Below are positions 37,065 through 47,341 of a stretch of 64,000 bases of DNA, piece by piece (the first letter of the stretch is position 1; each line of letters starts with the position of its first letter). The stretch is taken from assembly GCA_029834535.1 (NCBI GenBank), contig JAQMWT010000005.1, positions 434,001 to 498,000 of the forward strand. Direction: 5' to 3'. The notes under the pieces were generated by a model that did not search any database, was not told the origin of the DNA, and saw nothing but the letters and a program-made list of their open reading frames with translations. The translations under genes were made by a program, and so were the position numbers. Origin of the DNA: Chrysophaeum taylorii (Eukaryota > Sar > Pelagophyceae > Pelagomonadales > Pelagomonadaceae).

Positions 37065-39308
37065 ATGATGCGAGGATGCGCCCTCTCGGTGGCCCATGCC
37101 ATTGCCACCCGCAATTTTGACGACGACGACGACGACGACGACGATGATGAGTCTTCCGACGTCCCGGGCGAAATGGAGCGCACCCAGACCTTGTTTCACC
37201 AGGTGCCCGCGAAGCGAGCCTCGCCTTTCAAGAGAAAAACGCCGCCGCCGCCGAAGAATCCGCCCGCGTCCTCTCCAGTGGCTGCTGGTGCCCCGGCGAC
37301 CTCCGAGGAGAGCGAGAGCGAAACCGTTCCGCTGGCCGCGGCACGACGCCGGGCCGAGTTCTTGGAGGCGCGGGTACGCGAGGAGGAGGCGAGAATCGAG
37401 CGGCAGCGGAAGCGCATGCTGGAGCTCGAGCGGGAGGCGGTCGAGCGCGAAACCCAGGTCGCGGCGGCCGAGGCGAGGCGGGCTTCCGAGGCCAAACGAC
37501 TCGAAGAAGAGGAGTCGCGCTCGCGCGAAAAGCTCGAAGCCGCGGCGGCCGCGCGTCGCGCGGCGCACGCGTCGAAGCTCCGGGCACTCGAGGAGGAGGA
37601 GGAGAAGCGGTTGGCAGAAATTGCCGCGGCGCGCGAGGCCCGGCTGCGGCGGGAGGCCGACGAGTCGTTTAGGGACGCCGAGGCGCGGCGCGCGAGCCTC
37701 GTGCTGATCGAGGAACAGACGGCCGAGCTCCAAAAGCGGTACGAGGAACTCGAGCGCGAACGCGCCCAGCGCGAGGCCGAGGTGTCCGCCGCCGAGCAGC
37801 GCGAGGCCGCGAGGATGGTCGGCCCCCACCAGTCGCTCTACGACGTCCTCGAGGAGGCGGCAGCGAAGAGTCCAGACGACGACGACGACGACGACGACGA
37901 AAAGCTCCCCGAGCCCCACCGCGCGGCGGCCGCGGGTCGCGTCGCGACGCTCGCCGCGCTGAGCGACGAGGCGGTCCTCGCGCGCGACGCGGCCAGACGG
38001 ACGCCCCTCTTCTACGCGTGCGCGCACGGCCGCGAAGAGTGCGTCGACCTTCTCTTACGGCGCGCGCCGCGCGCGGCCGAAACCGCCGACGCGAACGGCG
38101 ACGCGCCGCTCCACGCGGCCGTCTCGGCGGGCGCGGCGGGCTGCGCGCGACGACTGGTCGACGCGGCGGCCCCAAACGAAAAAAAATTCGTCGAGCGCGC
38201 CAACGGCCTCGGCATGCGCGCGGCCCACCTCGCCTCGAACGTCGCGTGCCTCGAGGTGCTCTTGGAGGCGGGCGCGTCGTTTTTCGTCGAGGACGCCCAG
38301 CGCCGCACGCCGCTCTTTGTGGCGTGCGCGATGAACAGGTTCGAGTGCGCGACCTTTCTTCTCGAGGTCGCAGACCTCGAGCCCCCGGGATCCATCTCGG
38401 CCGTCGACGCGAGGGGCGACACCGCGCTCCACGCTGCCGCCTGCAACGGCGCCGAGGCGTGCGTCCGACTCCTCCTCGAGAGCGGCATCCAGTGCGACCT
38501 CTCCAACCACCACGGCCTCCGCGCCGTCGACCTCGCCGCGCGCCGGGGCCACGCCGGCTGCCGTCGACTCCTCGCCGAGTACCACCTCCACCACTCGGCC
38601 CGCTCGCGCTTCGATTCGGTCTTGTTCCTCGCGACGATCGAGGGCCACAGGCAGTGCAAGCGCCACCTCGAGCAGCAGCAGGGCTACGAAATCATCCGCC
38701 GCGGCGTCGCCGCCGCCGAAAATTCCAATTCGCTTGAGGCCTCGGCCTACCGCGCCGGCCGCGAGATGAAGCTCGCCCAATGGGGCTCGTGGATCGCCTA
38801 CGAAAACCCCGACAACCTGGGGGTCTTTTGGTACAACCACCTCAGCGGCGACGCCCAGTGGACCAAGCCCGACTCGGTCCGCGACGCGCAAACCAGGTTG
38901 GGCTCCGAGCGCTCGAAATGGGAAGCGATGCGCACCAATTCGATGCGCCTCGCCCAGCTCGGCGACTGGATCATGTATCGCGAAAAGGGCTGCGCCCACC
39001 CCTTCTACTACCACCCCGCGACCGGCGACTTCGCCTGGGAACGCCCGGACGACCGCGACCTCTTGGCCGACCGACCGCTTAACACCACCACTAGACCCCC
39101 CGCTCCTGCCACCACTTCGTGGACCTCCTACGCCGACGCCGCCACGGGTGCTACCTTCTGGTACAATCACCTCACCCACCAATCGCAGTGGGACCGACCA
39201 GATGATGACCTCGCGACTACATTGTTGGAAGAACAACCGGGGGACCTCCATCAACAACAAGAAGACCACGCCGCCGTCGTCGACAACATCAACGACCTGG
39301 GCATTTAA
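37065..39308 (+). CDS. Coiled-coil, ankyrin and WW-domain protein
   Basis: A single frame of 747 residues from ATG 37065. Order: an Asp run (19-28), a Pro-rich linker (TPPPPKNPPAS), a coiled coil from about 85 to 250 (REEEARIERQRKRMLELERE and similar), a second Asp run, then ankyrin repeats about 285-530 (RTPLFYACAHGREECVDLLL, GDAPLHAAVSAGAAGCARRL, RTPLFVACAMNRFECATFLL, GDTALHAAACNGAEACVRLL), and three WW-type modules near the C-terminus: WIAYENPDNLGVFWYNHLSG, WIMYREKGCAHPFYYHPATG and WTSYADAATGATFWYNHLTH. WW modules bind proline-rich peptides. The combination suggests a scaffold; the partner is unknown. Confidence 0.9.
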   Translation: MMRGCALSVAHAIATRNFDDDDDDDDDDESSDVPGEMERTQTLFHQVPAKRASPFKRKTPPPPKNPPASSPVAAGAPATSEESESETVPLAAARRRAEFLEARVREEEARIERQRKRMLELEREAVERETQVAAAEARRASEAKRLEEEESRSREKLEAAAAARRAAHASKLRALEEEEEKRLAEIAAAREARLRREADESFRDAEARRASLVLIEEQTAELQKRYEELERERAQREAEVSAAEQREAARMVGPHQSLYDVLEEAAAKSPDDDDDDDDEKLPEPHRAAAAGRVATLAALSDEAVLARDAARRTPLFYACAHGREECVDLLLRRAPRAAETADANGDAPLHAAVSAGAAGCARRLVDAAAPNEKKFVERANGLGMRAAHLASNVACLEVLLEAGASFFVEDAQRRTPLFVACAMNRFECATFLLEVADLEPPGSISAVDARGDTALHAAACNGAEACVRLLLESGIQCDLSNHHGLRAVDLAARRGHAGCRRLLAEYHLHHSARSRFDSVLFLATIEGHRQCKRHLEQQQGYEIIRRGVAAAENSNSLEASAYRAGREMKLAQWGSWIAYENPDNLGVFWYNHLSGDAQWTKPDSVRDAQTRLGSERSKWEAMRTNSMRLAQLGDWIMYREKGCAHPFYYHPATGDFAWERPDDRDLLADRPLNTTTRPPAPATTSWTSYADAATGATFWYNHLTHQSQWDRPDDDLATTLLEEQPGDLHQQQEDHAAVVDNINDLGI

Positions 39309-40782
39309 TTCCAATACACACTTAATATATGGATATGGAAATGGAAATGGATGGATTACCCCCCTGAGCTCCTCCTCCTCCTCCTCCTCCTCCTCCTCCT
39401 CCTCGAGAGGATGATTCACATTATCGGGGACGAACGATGTCCGCCTTTATTACTATTCTTCTTGCTTGTTTTTGGATCGCCATCTCTGCGTACGCACAGT
39501 CGCCGCCGTGTGCACCGGACAACGTCCAGTTTGTTTGCATTTTTGCATCGACGAACGGCTGTAACAACCATGCCGATAGGAGTACCATCATCACCATCAT
39601 CATCATCATCATCATCATCATAAAGAGGACCGACGAATCCGCCGCGCCGAAGCGAGAAGTTAATACTGTAAATCGCCCTCTCGCCTCGCCCGCACTCACG
39701 CACGCCCTGGGTCATCGCAAGACAACAACAAACAAGACCGACCGGGGAGTGGGGTGCCAAAGGGGGAGTCTCGAGTGTGCGTCCCCGGGAACCGACCGGC
39801 CACTTGATAATATACATAAAAATTGCCTCTCGAGACATGATGACAACATCCTTTTTGCTGCAAAAGGGCGGGCGGGCGCTAGATATATCTTCTAATCTGC
39901 GCGTCCGTCAGACGGCGCCGCACGGAAACTCGGATTGATTGATTGATTGATTGATTGATTGCAGTCAATACTTCGACGCGTCCGAGAGCCCCAACATGCA
40001 CCGACGACGACCTGAACACACGTGCCGAGCCCATGCGGTGCCGATCCCACATACGGAGCCGAGCATCACTCAATGTGCGGACCTGACTGACCCAGAGGCG
40101 CGCAATCGTTGATGGCGCACGTTTGCGGGCCATGTACGGCTTCTAACGTAGCATTCGTTAGAATGTTCTCCCTGTCAATCGGTCCGGTGCGCATGGTCGA
40201 CGTGGAGGCACTGCGGTTTCCTGCCCAGTCCCTCCACTTACTGCGAAGCCCCTGTGAACCAATCATTCTCACATCGGCAATCAACGGAAGGAAATGAAAT
40301 ACCGCAATATGCCTTCAATCAAGGGGTTATTAATATCCCCATGCTTCAAAGGTTATGATGTTTCTTTCAACTTTCTTTCGTACGTGTTCGGCGACATCTG
40401 CAACAATTTTCAGCCGCTTCAATTGTCGACACCTGTAAAAAAATAAGTATTATGACGTCCTTCGCTTCAAACGCCTGGTGCGAAGAAGAGACAGCCACAG
40501 ACCGGCAAAACGCGCAGGGGTGAGTCTCCTGTCGTCATGAGCCGACTGATCGATCGATCGATCGATCGATCATCGTGACCGACCGACCGACCGACCGATC
40601 GATCATAGTCCCATGAATTAAACATTTATCGAAGACTTCCCTCCGGATGATACGTGCAGGCGACGCACTGGCTATCACACCTCGCCGTCGATGAAGCATG
40701 CGGCTAGAATCCAAGCTCGTGACAGCACCAAAGCCACGGAAGGACACGCGTCTTCGTGCGCTAGGAATCCACAACAACAAGT
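39309..40782. repeat. Microsatellite-rich intergenic region
   Basis: (CTC)n at about 39367-39402, (ATC)n at about 39585-39620, (GATT)n at 39934-39961, (GATC)n at 40549-40572 and (GACC)n at 40579-40599. The first lies just after the stop of the ankyrin/WW gene. Open frames reading through these repeats are discounted. No gene is supported. Confidence 0.75.
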
Positions 40783-41332
40783 ATGTTTGTGCCCTATACG
40801 AGGAATGGACCGCAGCACAAGGAGCCCGTCGACGCCTCGGTCGACGCCACGTCGCCTCACGCGGCCGCCATTATTCTAGCAGACCAGCAGAGACGCGCAC
40901 GAAACCGCGAATATGCCCGCCAATCGTATGTATACTCTTGCGAGCCGTCGTCATCATCTCTCCGATCGTAGGCGTGAGCGAAAAAGGCGCGAGCTCGAAG
41001 CTCTGCACGAGCACGACAACTCGCTCCGCAGCGCGCTCATCAAAGCACACCGGCGAATCGAATCCCTCGAAGATTCGCTGGCCCGCTCCGAGCACGAGAT
41101 CTCTAGCGTAACACAAGCCAATCACTACGCGAACATGGAGCTCACGCAGCTCCGTGCGTCCCTCACCGCCGACTTAAGCCTCTTCACACCATCCTCAGGC
41201 AAGCATGTGGCGAAGGTTGAGCGCGACTACAGCGTGCTCCACTCCTGGATGAGCCAACACGCTGAATTTGTGGCTGCGGCGTCGAGCATGTATAACCTTC
41301 CGCAGCTGACCCCGCCGCACTCGCGCCCCTAA
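40783..41332 (+). CDS. Small bZIP transcription factor
   Basis: Two exons, 40783-40925 and 40972-41332, joined across a 46 nt intron (GTATGT...GATCGTAG); the product is 167 residues. Splicing unites RRARNREYARQS with RERKRRELEAL, producing an exact bZIP basic region: N-x7-R (NREYARQSR) flanked by basic residues. The zipper follows with heptad hydrophobics (L.ALHEHDNSLRSALIKAHRRIESLEDSLA). The C-terminus contains DYSVLHSWMSQHAEFVAAAS. The signature is broken in either frame alone. bZIP proteins dimerise and bind DNA in the nucleus; targets unknown. The first-exon start at ATG 40783 is the earliest in frame that I can support, and an upstream exon is possible. Confidence 0.8.
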
Positions 41333-42658
41333 AGGCTGGCATTCACCGATAAGAACTCCGGTGGCCTGCCACAAACCGTGCCACTCATCACCCGTCCTTT
41401 TCCCTTATTGGCTCTGCTAGCCTGATTTTCCAACCGCTTTCGTCCGGGCGTCGTCTTCCCACCATAACCTCCCCTACCATTGCCTCCGATTCACGCGCAT
41501 CGCTCCCCCTTCATCATAATCACTTTGCCGGGCTCGCACTTTAGAGCTCAAGAGACCACCGCACCGACGTGTTCGATCGTGGTCGCATCAACAAACACCG
41601 ACCGTCGTCCTTCTCACTTTAGTGCCCGTCTTGCTGTGAGTTTGGTTGTGACACACACACACTCTCTCTCTCTCCCTCTCCCCCACTTCATATTAATATG
41701 CATAAATATCTCGCTCGCGCCTCTCTTTCTCTCGCTATCCGGCTGCGCGTCTGCCTGTCTCTCCATTTCCTAGCTTAGCTACCAAAATCTGGGAGCAACG
41801 CCTGTAGCACGGTGGCGTGCGGCACCCGTGACAATGGCCGAAAATTACTTCCATGTGCGTCCGGCCTTGAACGTCAGAATTTACGTTTTGACGAAAGACT
41901 ATTTAAGAACGTGGGCCATGCTCGAGGACGGTCAGTGTCTCTTCGCCGCGGCCAGTCGTCTGCGACTCTGCTTGGCACATTATCGCTGCGAGGACCTTTG
42001 ACGCCATACGCACCTTCAGTATTGCTCCACGCGCCCTGAGGCCCAGTGAGGGCATTCGCAAGTGTTAAACACACGCGGGACCACAAATGCTCAGTCGTTC
42101 GCGAGCCCGGAGATTGCGCTGACCTAGGAGTAGAAGATAATATCTCCGGTCGTTGTTGCGCGCATTGGTCGGGCTTGATTCTCACTATTGTCGCGATGAG
42201 CGGGTCCTTTGAGCTTGCGCATGACTTTCTGGGTTCATCGGCTTTTAGTCTGTGCCATTTTTACACGTTCATCGGCTTTTCGTCTGTGCCATTTTTACAC
42301 GCGCCGCTTTCCGACGTGGTTTGATGTTGTAGCGCTCGACCGTCAACGTATAGGGCCTGGAAGAGTGATTACGGGGTCTCTGAGAGTCCTTGCCCCAAGG
42401 TCGACGTCAAAAACGCCCTAAGTAGAAGATACCAGAAGCTAACACAAGAGACGTGGCATCGCGGTAATGGTCAAAATATATTGTGAAACGTTGAAACGAA
42501 GGTGCAGACAATGGGCATACAACATGCCACCACAGCGCATACGCTGTTTCCTGTCTCCAAACTTCAACAATTTACGTTACCTTGCATGACTACTTTCAAA
42601 CTACTACTATCCTTACTACTAATAAACAGATGTTTGTCTGTCTTTAAATGTCGACAAG
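41333..42658. other. Intergenic with short direct repeats
   Basis: No supported gene. CA and CT dinucleotide tracts lie at 41651-41675. A tandem pair of ~34 bp units, TTCATCGGCTTTT(A/C)GTCTGTGCCATTTTTACACG, occupies about 42233-42302. Around 42376-42420 the block AAGGTCGACGTCAAAAACGCC matches 640-685. The edge CTAACTACTAATxxACAGATGTTTGTCTG-like sequence at about 42614-42640 starts the next repeat nest. Confidence 0.55.
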
Positions 42659-42880
42659 TGTAGGCCAGTAAGTTCACCTAGTCCCAATCTCTAACCCCAG
42701 TAAGTTCACCTGGTCCCAGTAAGTTTCATAAAAGTTCACCTGGTCAGTAAGTTCACCTAGCTCACACCAACTCCTTTGAGCTCGTCGCTCTCGCCTCCAC
42801 CAATCTAAGCTACTTTGATCCGCACGCGTCGCCAACCTTTGAGTTTACTCTAAAAACCCTTTACTGTAAAAACCCCAGTA
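42659..42880 (-). repeat. Minisatellite block (inverted)
   Basis: Inverted copies of the GGTGAACTTACTGG units (AGTAAGTTCACCTAGTCCCAATCTCTAACCCC) followed by the inverted GAGTAAACTCAAAG module (CTTTGAGTTTACTCTAAAA at 42836-42855). Confidence 0.75.
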
Positions 42881-42882
42881 TC

Positions 42883-43141
42883 AGGGTCGGATAAGAAAGT
42901 TCGTACGAGCCGTTAACTATGTTTCAGTTTGTACTAAGACATACTCAACGGATCGCTGAGCTATGTTCATTTGTACTCAAGCAGTATGTGCCGCCACGCC
43001 GCGAGATCGTCGCGATGGAACTATAGTCCCCATAGTGAAGTCGGCATCCTTTCGCCCCCTCACGCAAAAAAAGGAAAAAGCCCACGCGTTGTAGGACCCG
43101 TCGTTGCGGCGCGGGCTAGTCTCGTTTTCTTATCCGACCCT
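42883..43141. mobile_element. MITE with 16-bp inverted termini, hAT-like
   Basis: The left end AGGGTCGGATAAGAAA (42883-42898) is perfectly inverted at the right end TTTCTTATCCGACCCT (43126-43141). The element is 259 bp and non-coding. CCAGTAT directly repeats at 42875-42881 and 43143-43149, one base outside each end, consistent with a 7-8 bp target duplication. A CAGGG-type terminus and a duplication near 8 bp suggest hAT-type mobilisation. It is inserted into the minisatellite, so it is younger than that array. Confidence 0.8.
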
Positions 43142-43236
43142 ACCAGTATGTTCACCTGGTCCCAGTTTCACCTGGTCACGCAGTTCACCTAGTCCCAATC
43201 CCAAACCCCAGTAAGTTCACGTGGTCCCAGTAAGTT
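43142..43236 (-). repeat. Minisatellite block interrupted by the MITE
   Basis: AGT.TGTTCACCTGGTCCCAGTTTCACCTGGTC and related units continue the array at 42659-42880 on the far side of the MITE. Confidence 0.7.
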
Positions 43237-43870
43237 CACCTATAGTGCGCGTGTAGACGCCGGGAGGGGGCTTATCGGTATTGCGCAGCACGTGTGGGGT
43301 AGGGTGGAGTCGTCGACCCAGATGAGTATATCCTCGGGGATGCCGATCGACAGAGAGCAACGTAGAGCTGGACGTGGCAGAAGACGGGCTTGGGAAAGAG
43401 GACGCCGACCTCGCGGGGCGTCTGGCCCTGGCTCTTGTTGATCGTTTGGCGTAGGCGGGCCTTAAGGGATACAGGTTGGAGGAGCCTCGGTGACAACGAC
43501 ACGATCGATCATGTATCTGGTACCGTTGCAGTGGCCGTGCGACGGGTCGAGGTTTCGAAGACCTTAAGCTCGCGATCAAAGTCAGCATGCCGTTGGTTGT
43601 CAGGGAGTTGAAAACTCTACTGTAAAGAGCGAGGCGTCGTCTTCCGACACAGCCTAGTCAGCCGAAAAGAACCCGGACGCCTCGTCTCCGGGAAAAAAAG
43701 GCCGCGGTCATGCGCGCGTTGTCAGCATCGACAACATCGTTTCGACGGGGCGTGAGAATGGCGCGCTGAAAGAGCCGCCGCGGCTCGTGGAAATAGTCTG
43801 CGAGGTCGCCGTAGACGGCTTGGAGGATCACTGTCTGTGGCTCTCGCGCCTACCTGACCCTTACTCTCGC
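43237..43870 (-). mobile_element. Helitron helicase remnant, copy 3
   Basis: Minus-strand copy of the fragment at 26105-26752. The NKSQGQTPREVG motif lies at about 43338-43445 reversed, followed upstream by CTTAAGCTCGCGATCAAAGT-type sequence and the ILTPRR segment near 43690-43790. It carries the same truncation and shifts as the other copies. Confidence 0.75.
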
Positions 43871-44286
43871 GCCTATATGATCCTTACCCTAAACGGAGGG
43901 ACATACCCCACAAACCCACCCACATAAGTGCAGGCCAGTAAGTTCACCTAGTCCCAATCTCTAACCCCAGCAAGTTCACCTGGTCCCAGTAAGTTTCTTG
44001 AAATTTTTTGAATAAGTAAGTTCACCTAGTCCAAATCTCTAACCCCAGTAAGTTCGGCGTAAACCCACTCGTGCTCACACCCCACTCCTTCGAGCTCGTC
44101 GCTCTCGCCTCCGCCAATCTAAGCTGCCTTGATCCGCACACGCCGCTAACCTTTGAGTTTACTCTAAAACCCCCAGTAAGTTCATCTGGTCCCAGTAAGT
44201 TCACCTGGTCACTAATTTCACCTAATCCCTAATCCCAATCTCAAACCCCAGTAAGTTCACCTGGTCCCAGTAAGTTCACCAACAGT
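43871..44286 (-). repeat. Minisatellite and GAGTAAACTC module (inverted)
   Basis: Begins ACCCCACAAACCCACCCACATAAGTGCAGGCCAGTAAGTTCACC, then alternates CCTGGTCCCAGTAAGTTCAC and CCTAGTCCCAATCTCTAACC units, with the inverted CTTTGAGTTTACTCTAAAA module at 44152-44172. Confidence 0.7.
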
Positions 44287-44710
44287 GCGCGTGTAGACGC
44301 CGGGAGGGGGCTTATCGGTATTGCGCAGCACGTGTGGGGTAGGGTGGAGTCGTCGACTCAGAAGAGGATATCCTCGGGGTTGCCGATCGACAGAGAGCCA
44401 CGTAGCCCTCTTAGCAGTCGACATTTAAAGACAGACAAACAGACAAACAAACAAACATCTGTCGATTAGTAGTTAGGACAGGACTGCTAAGAGGGGGTGT
44501 GTGTGGGGAGCATGAAGGATGTGGGTGGGTTTGTGGGGTATGGATGTTTGTCTGTCTTTAAATGTCGACTGTTTGTCTGTCTGTCTGTTTGTTTGTTTGT
44601 CTTTAAATGTCGACTGCTAAGAGGGGGGTGTGTGTGGGGAGCATGAAGGATGTGGGTGGGTTTGTGGGGTATGAGGGATGTGCCTGACGGGCGGAGATAA
44701 GTACGCGGGA
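44287..44710 (-). mobile_element. Truncated Helitron remnant, copy 4, with mosaic modules
   Basis: 44287-44404 matches the last ~120 bp of the helicase remnant, then breaks abruptly. It is followed by repeated TTTGTCTTTAAATGTCGACTGCTAAGAGGGGG and GGAGCATGAAGGATGTGGGTGGG modules, present here at least twice and again at 46821-46920. This mosaic points to rearrangement within the nest. Confidence 0.6.
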
Positions 44711-44711
44711 C

Positions 44712-45170
44712 CTAGTCGGGGTCATCGCCGAGGCGTGGGGCAGGCGAAGAGAGGACGGGCCCCGCCCGTAGGTCGTACGCATGCTGCCGCCGGACGTATG
44801 TGCGACGAAGGGCGACGTCCTGCTGGGATCGGGCGGCCTGGGTGGGGTTCCCCGAGGCGGCGACATGGGTGAGGGCGGTGAGGGCACAGCGAGCCCGGCC
44901 TAATGCGTTGGCGATCTCCCACTCACGGTAGATGCGGCGAGTTTGGGCCGCCTTTGCCTCTGTGAAGTTGGCGCAGCCGCTTGCCACCCAGGTTCGCGCA
45001 GCGATGAGCTCTGCGCATGTTTGGGCGAGAGCGTGGCACGCCGCGCTGGCCTCACCGAAGGCACCAAAGACGAGGCCGGCGACGGTGCCGTAGCTACGTA
45101 GCCGCTGTTCGACAGGGCCCAAGAAGCCAGGCGGTGGTGCTGTACCCGGCTGAGGGATGATGGCCCTCGA
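44712..45170 (-). pseudogene. Fragment of an unidentified repeat-encoded protein
   Basis: An open stretch on the minus strand includes PPGFLGPVEQRLRSYGTVAG, LVFGAFGEASAACHALAQTC and YREWEIANALGRARCALTAL. It has normal protein-like composition but no start, and is bounded on both sides by repeats. It resembles C-terminal tails of reverse-transcriptase-type proteins in algae, from memory only, so the identity is uncertain. Confidence 0.4.
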
Positions 45171-46040
45171 TTTAGGGTAAGGATCAGGTAGGCCCACGAG
45201 CCAGCCAGCCATTGATCCTCCAAGCCGTCTACCGCGACCTCGCAGACTGTTTCCACGACCCGCGGCGGCTCTTTCAGCGCGCCATTCTCACGCCCCGTCG
45301 AAACGATGTTGTCGATGCTGACAACGCGCGCATGACCGCGGCCTTTTTTTCCCGGAGACGAGGCGTCGGAGTTCTTTTCGGCCGACTAGGTTGGGTCGGA
45401 AGACGACGCCTCGCTCTCAAGAGTCGAGTTTTGAACTCCCTGACAACCAACGGCATGCTGACTTTGATCGCGAGCTTAAAGTCTTCGCAACCTCGACCCG
45501 TCGCACGGCCACTGCAACGGTACCAGATACATGATCGATCGTGTCGTTGTCACCGAGGCTCCTCCAACCTGTATCCCTTAAGGCCCGCCGACGCCAAACG
45601 ATCACCAAGAGCCAGGGCCAGACGCCCCGCGAGGTCGGCGTCCTCTTGGCGAAGCCCGTCTTCTGCCACGTCCAGCTCTACGTGGCTCTCTGTCGATCGG
45701 CAACCCCGAGGATATCCTCTTCTTGGTCGACGACTCCACCCTACTCCACACGTGCTGCGCAATACCGATAAGCCCCCTCCCAGCGTCTACACGCGCACTA
45801 TTGGTTAACTTACTGGGACCAGATGAACTTACTGGGGTTAGAGATTGGGACTAGGTGAACTTAGTGACCAGGTGAACTTACTGAGACCAAGTGTGTACTT
45901 ACTGGGGCTTTTAGAGTAAGCTCAAAGCTTAGCGACGTGTGCGGATCAAAGCAGCTTAGATTGGCGGGGGTGAGAGCGACGAGCTCGAAGGAGAGTGGGG
46001 TGAGTGGGTGCGGGTTTACGCCGAACTTACTGGGGTTAGA
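45171..46040 (+). mobile_element. Helitron helicase remnant plus minisatellite, copy 5
   Basis: Starts GGGTAAGGATCAGGTAGGCCC; the helicase fragment starts at about 45212, the TITKSQGQTPREVG motif is at 45598-45705, and the fragment ends at about 45805. It resembles copy 2 more than copy 1 (TTGGTCGACGACTCCACCCTACTCC shared). The minisatellite and GAGTAAGCTCAAAG module follow to 46040. Confidence 0.78.
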
Positions 46041-46372
46041 TGGAGGACGGTGCCTCATGAATCCTGAGCCTTGCGAGGGCATCCGCCCTCCCGGCGTAGG
46101 TTGGCACCTAGTCGCCTCCCGGGCGGGCCGGTTGGCAGCCGGAACGTTCGCAGTGGGACGGGGTATGGCCGGGGGGCGAAGACGGAAGGTTATCGACGAG
46201 TTGGTTGTCAGTCACATCGCGGTCTCCTCGTCGCATGGCGACAAGCTTGACGGTCACTCTCCGCCGACCGACCTTTCGGCGCTCCTCGTCTACAGGCCCG
46301 TGATTCCGGACTGGCTCCTGCCGGTCCGGCCTGGCTCCCATGCTCGGGAGAGGTCTGAAGTTAGTTAGTTAG
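46041..46372 (-). repeat. CTAACTAACT-headed repeat, copy 2
   Basis: Reverse complement of the family at 4591-4950, ending (in this strand) AGGTCTGAAGTTAGTTAGTTAGTTAC. The internal open frame read on the plus strand is a repeat artefact shared with the next copy. Confidence 0.78.
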
Positions 46373-46383
46373 TTACTGGGGTT

Positions 46384-46712
46384 AGATATAGGGTTTACGC
46401 CGAATTCTGAGCCTTGCGAGGGCATCCGCCCTCCCGGCGTAGGTTGGCACCTATTCGCCTCCCGGGCGGGCCGGTTGGCAGCCGGAACGTTCGCAGTGGG
46501 ACGGGGTATGGCCGGGGGGCGCAGACGGAAGGTTATCGACGAGTTGGTTGTCAGTCACATCGCGGTCTCCTCGTCGCATGGCGACAAGCTTGATGGTCAC
46601 TCCCCGACCGACCTTTCGGCGCTCCTCGTCAACAGGCCCGTGATTCCGGACTGGCTCCTGTCGGTCCGGCCTGGCTCCCATGCTCGGGAGAGGTCTGAAG
46701 TTAGTTAGTTTA
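46384..46712 (-). repeat. CTAACTAACT-headed repeat, copy 3 (tandem)
   Basis: A near-identical tandem neighbour of 46041-46372, differing at only a few sites over about 320 bp, so the duplication is recent. It is followed by minisatellite units to 46820. Confidence 0.8.
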
Positions 46713-47340
46713 CGCCGAATTTACTGGGGTTAGAGATTGGGACTAGGTGAACTTAACGGGAACAGGTGAACTTGCTGGGGTTAGAGATTGGGACTAGGTG
46801 AACTTACTGGCCTGCACTTGTTTGTCTTTAAATGTCGACTACTAAGAGGGGGGTGTGTGGGGGGAGCATGAAGGATGTGGGTGGGTTTGTGGGGTATGAG
46901 GGATGTGCCTGCACTTGTTTGTAGCTAAAAAGCAGTGGCAGGAACCCGCGAGAGGTGGGAAGTATCTGAGAGTACATATTTGTATGAGTATCAACTCCGA
47001 TATCACCAAACTTTACTGTTCGTCTTAACTTTTTTGTGATATCAACTATCTGCTCACAAGCTTACTACTATGATTTCAGAACCCTTTCAGAAAAATGGTT
47101 GAAAAACTAACCCTCTCGGCCCCTACGTCTCTCGGCCGCCGGGCCCCCGCCGGGCCCCTGACGGCGCCCGGACGGTTAGGCTAACGCCTTGCCGTCCTTA
47201 CTTACACCTTACACCCCTTACACCCTCCCACCCCACTCTCATTTCAGCTCGACGCTCTCACCCCCGCCAATCTAAGCTGCTTTGATCAGCGCACGTTCGC
47301 TAACCTTTGAGTTTACTCCTAAACCCTCTCGAAGAGAAGG
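46713..47340. repeat. Mixed repeat modules at the copia boundary
   Basis: Minisatellite units, the CACTTGTTTGTCTTTAAATGTCGACTACTAAGAGGGG module, about 300 bp of otherwise unique sequence, and an inverted CTTTGAGTTTACTCCTAAACCC module at 47302-47325 lying right at the truncated end of the copia element. Confidence 0.6.
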
Positions 47341-47341
47341 T

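Noticed and set aside
38055-39419. A 454-codon minus-strand frame
   Set aside because: It is antisense to the ankyrin/WW gene and shows only Val/Ala/Gly/Arg composition without motifs.
46108-46341. Small paired frames in the repeat copies at 46.1-46.7 kb
   Set aside because: They recur only because the repeat is duplicated. There is no start context, domain or coding bias.
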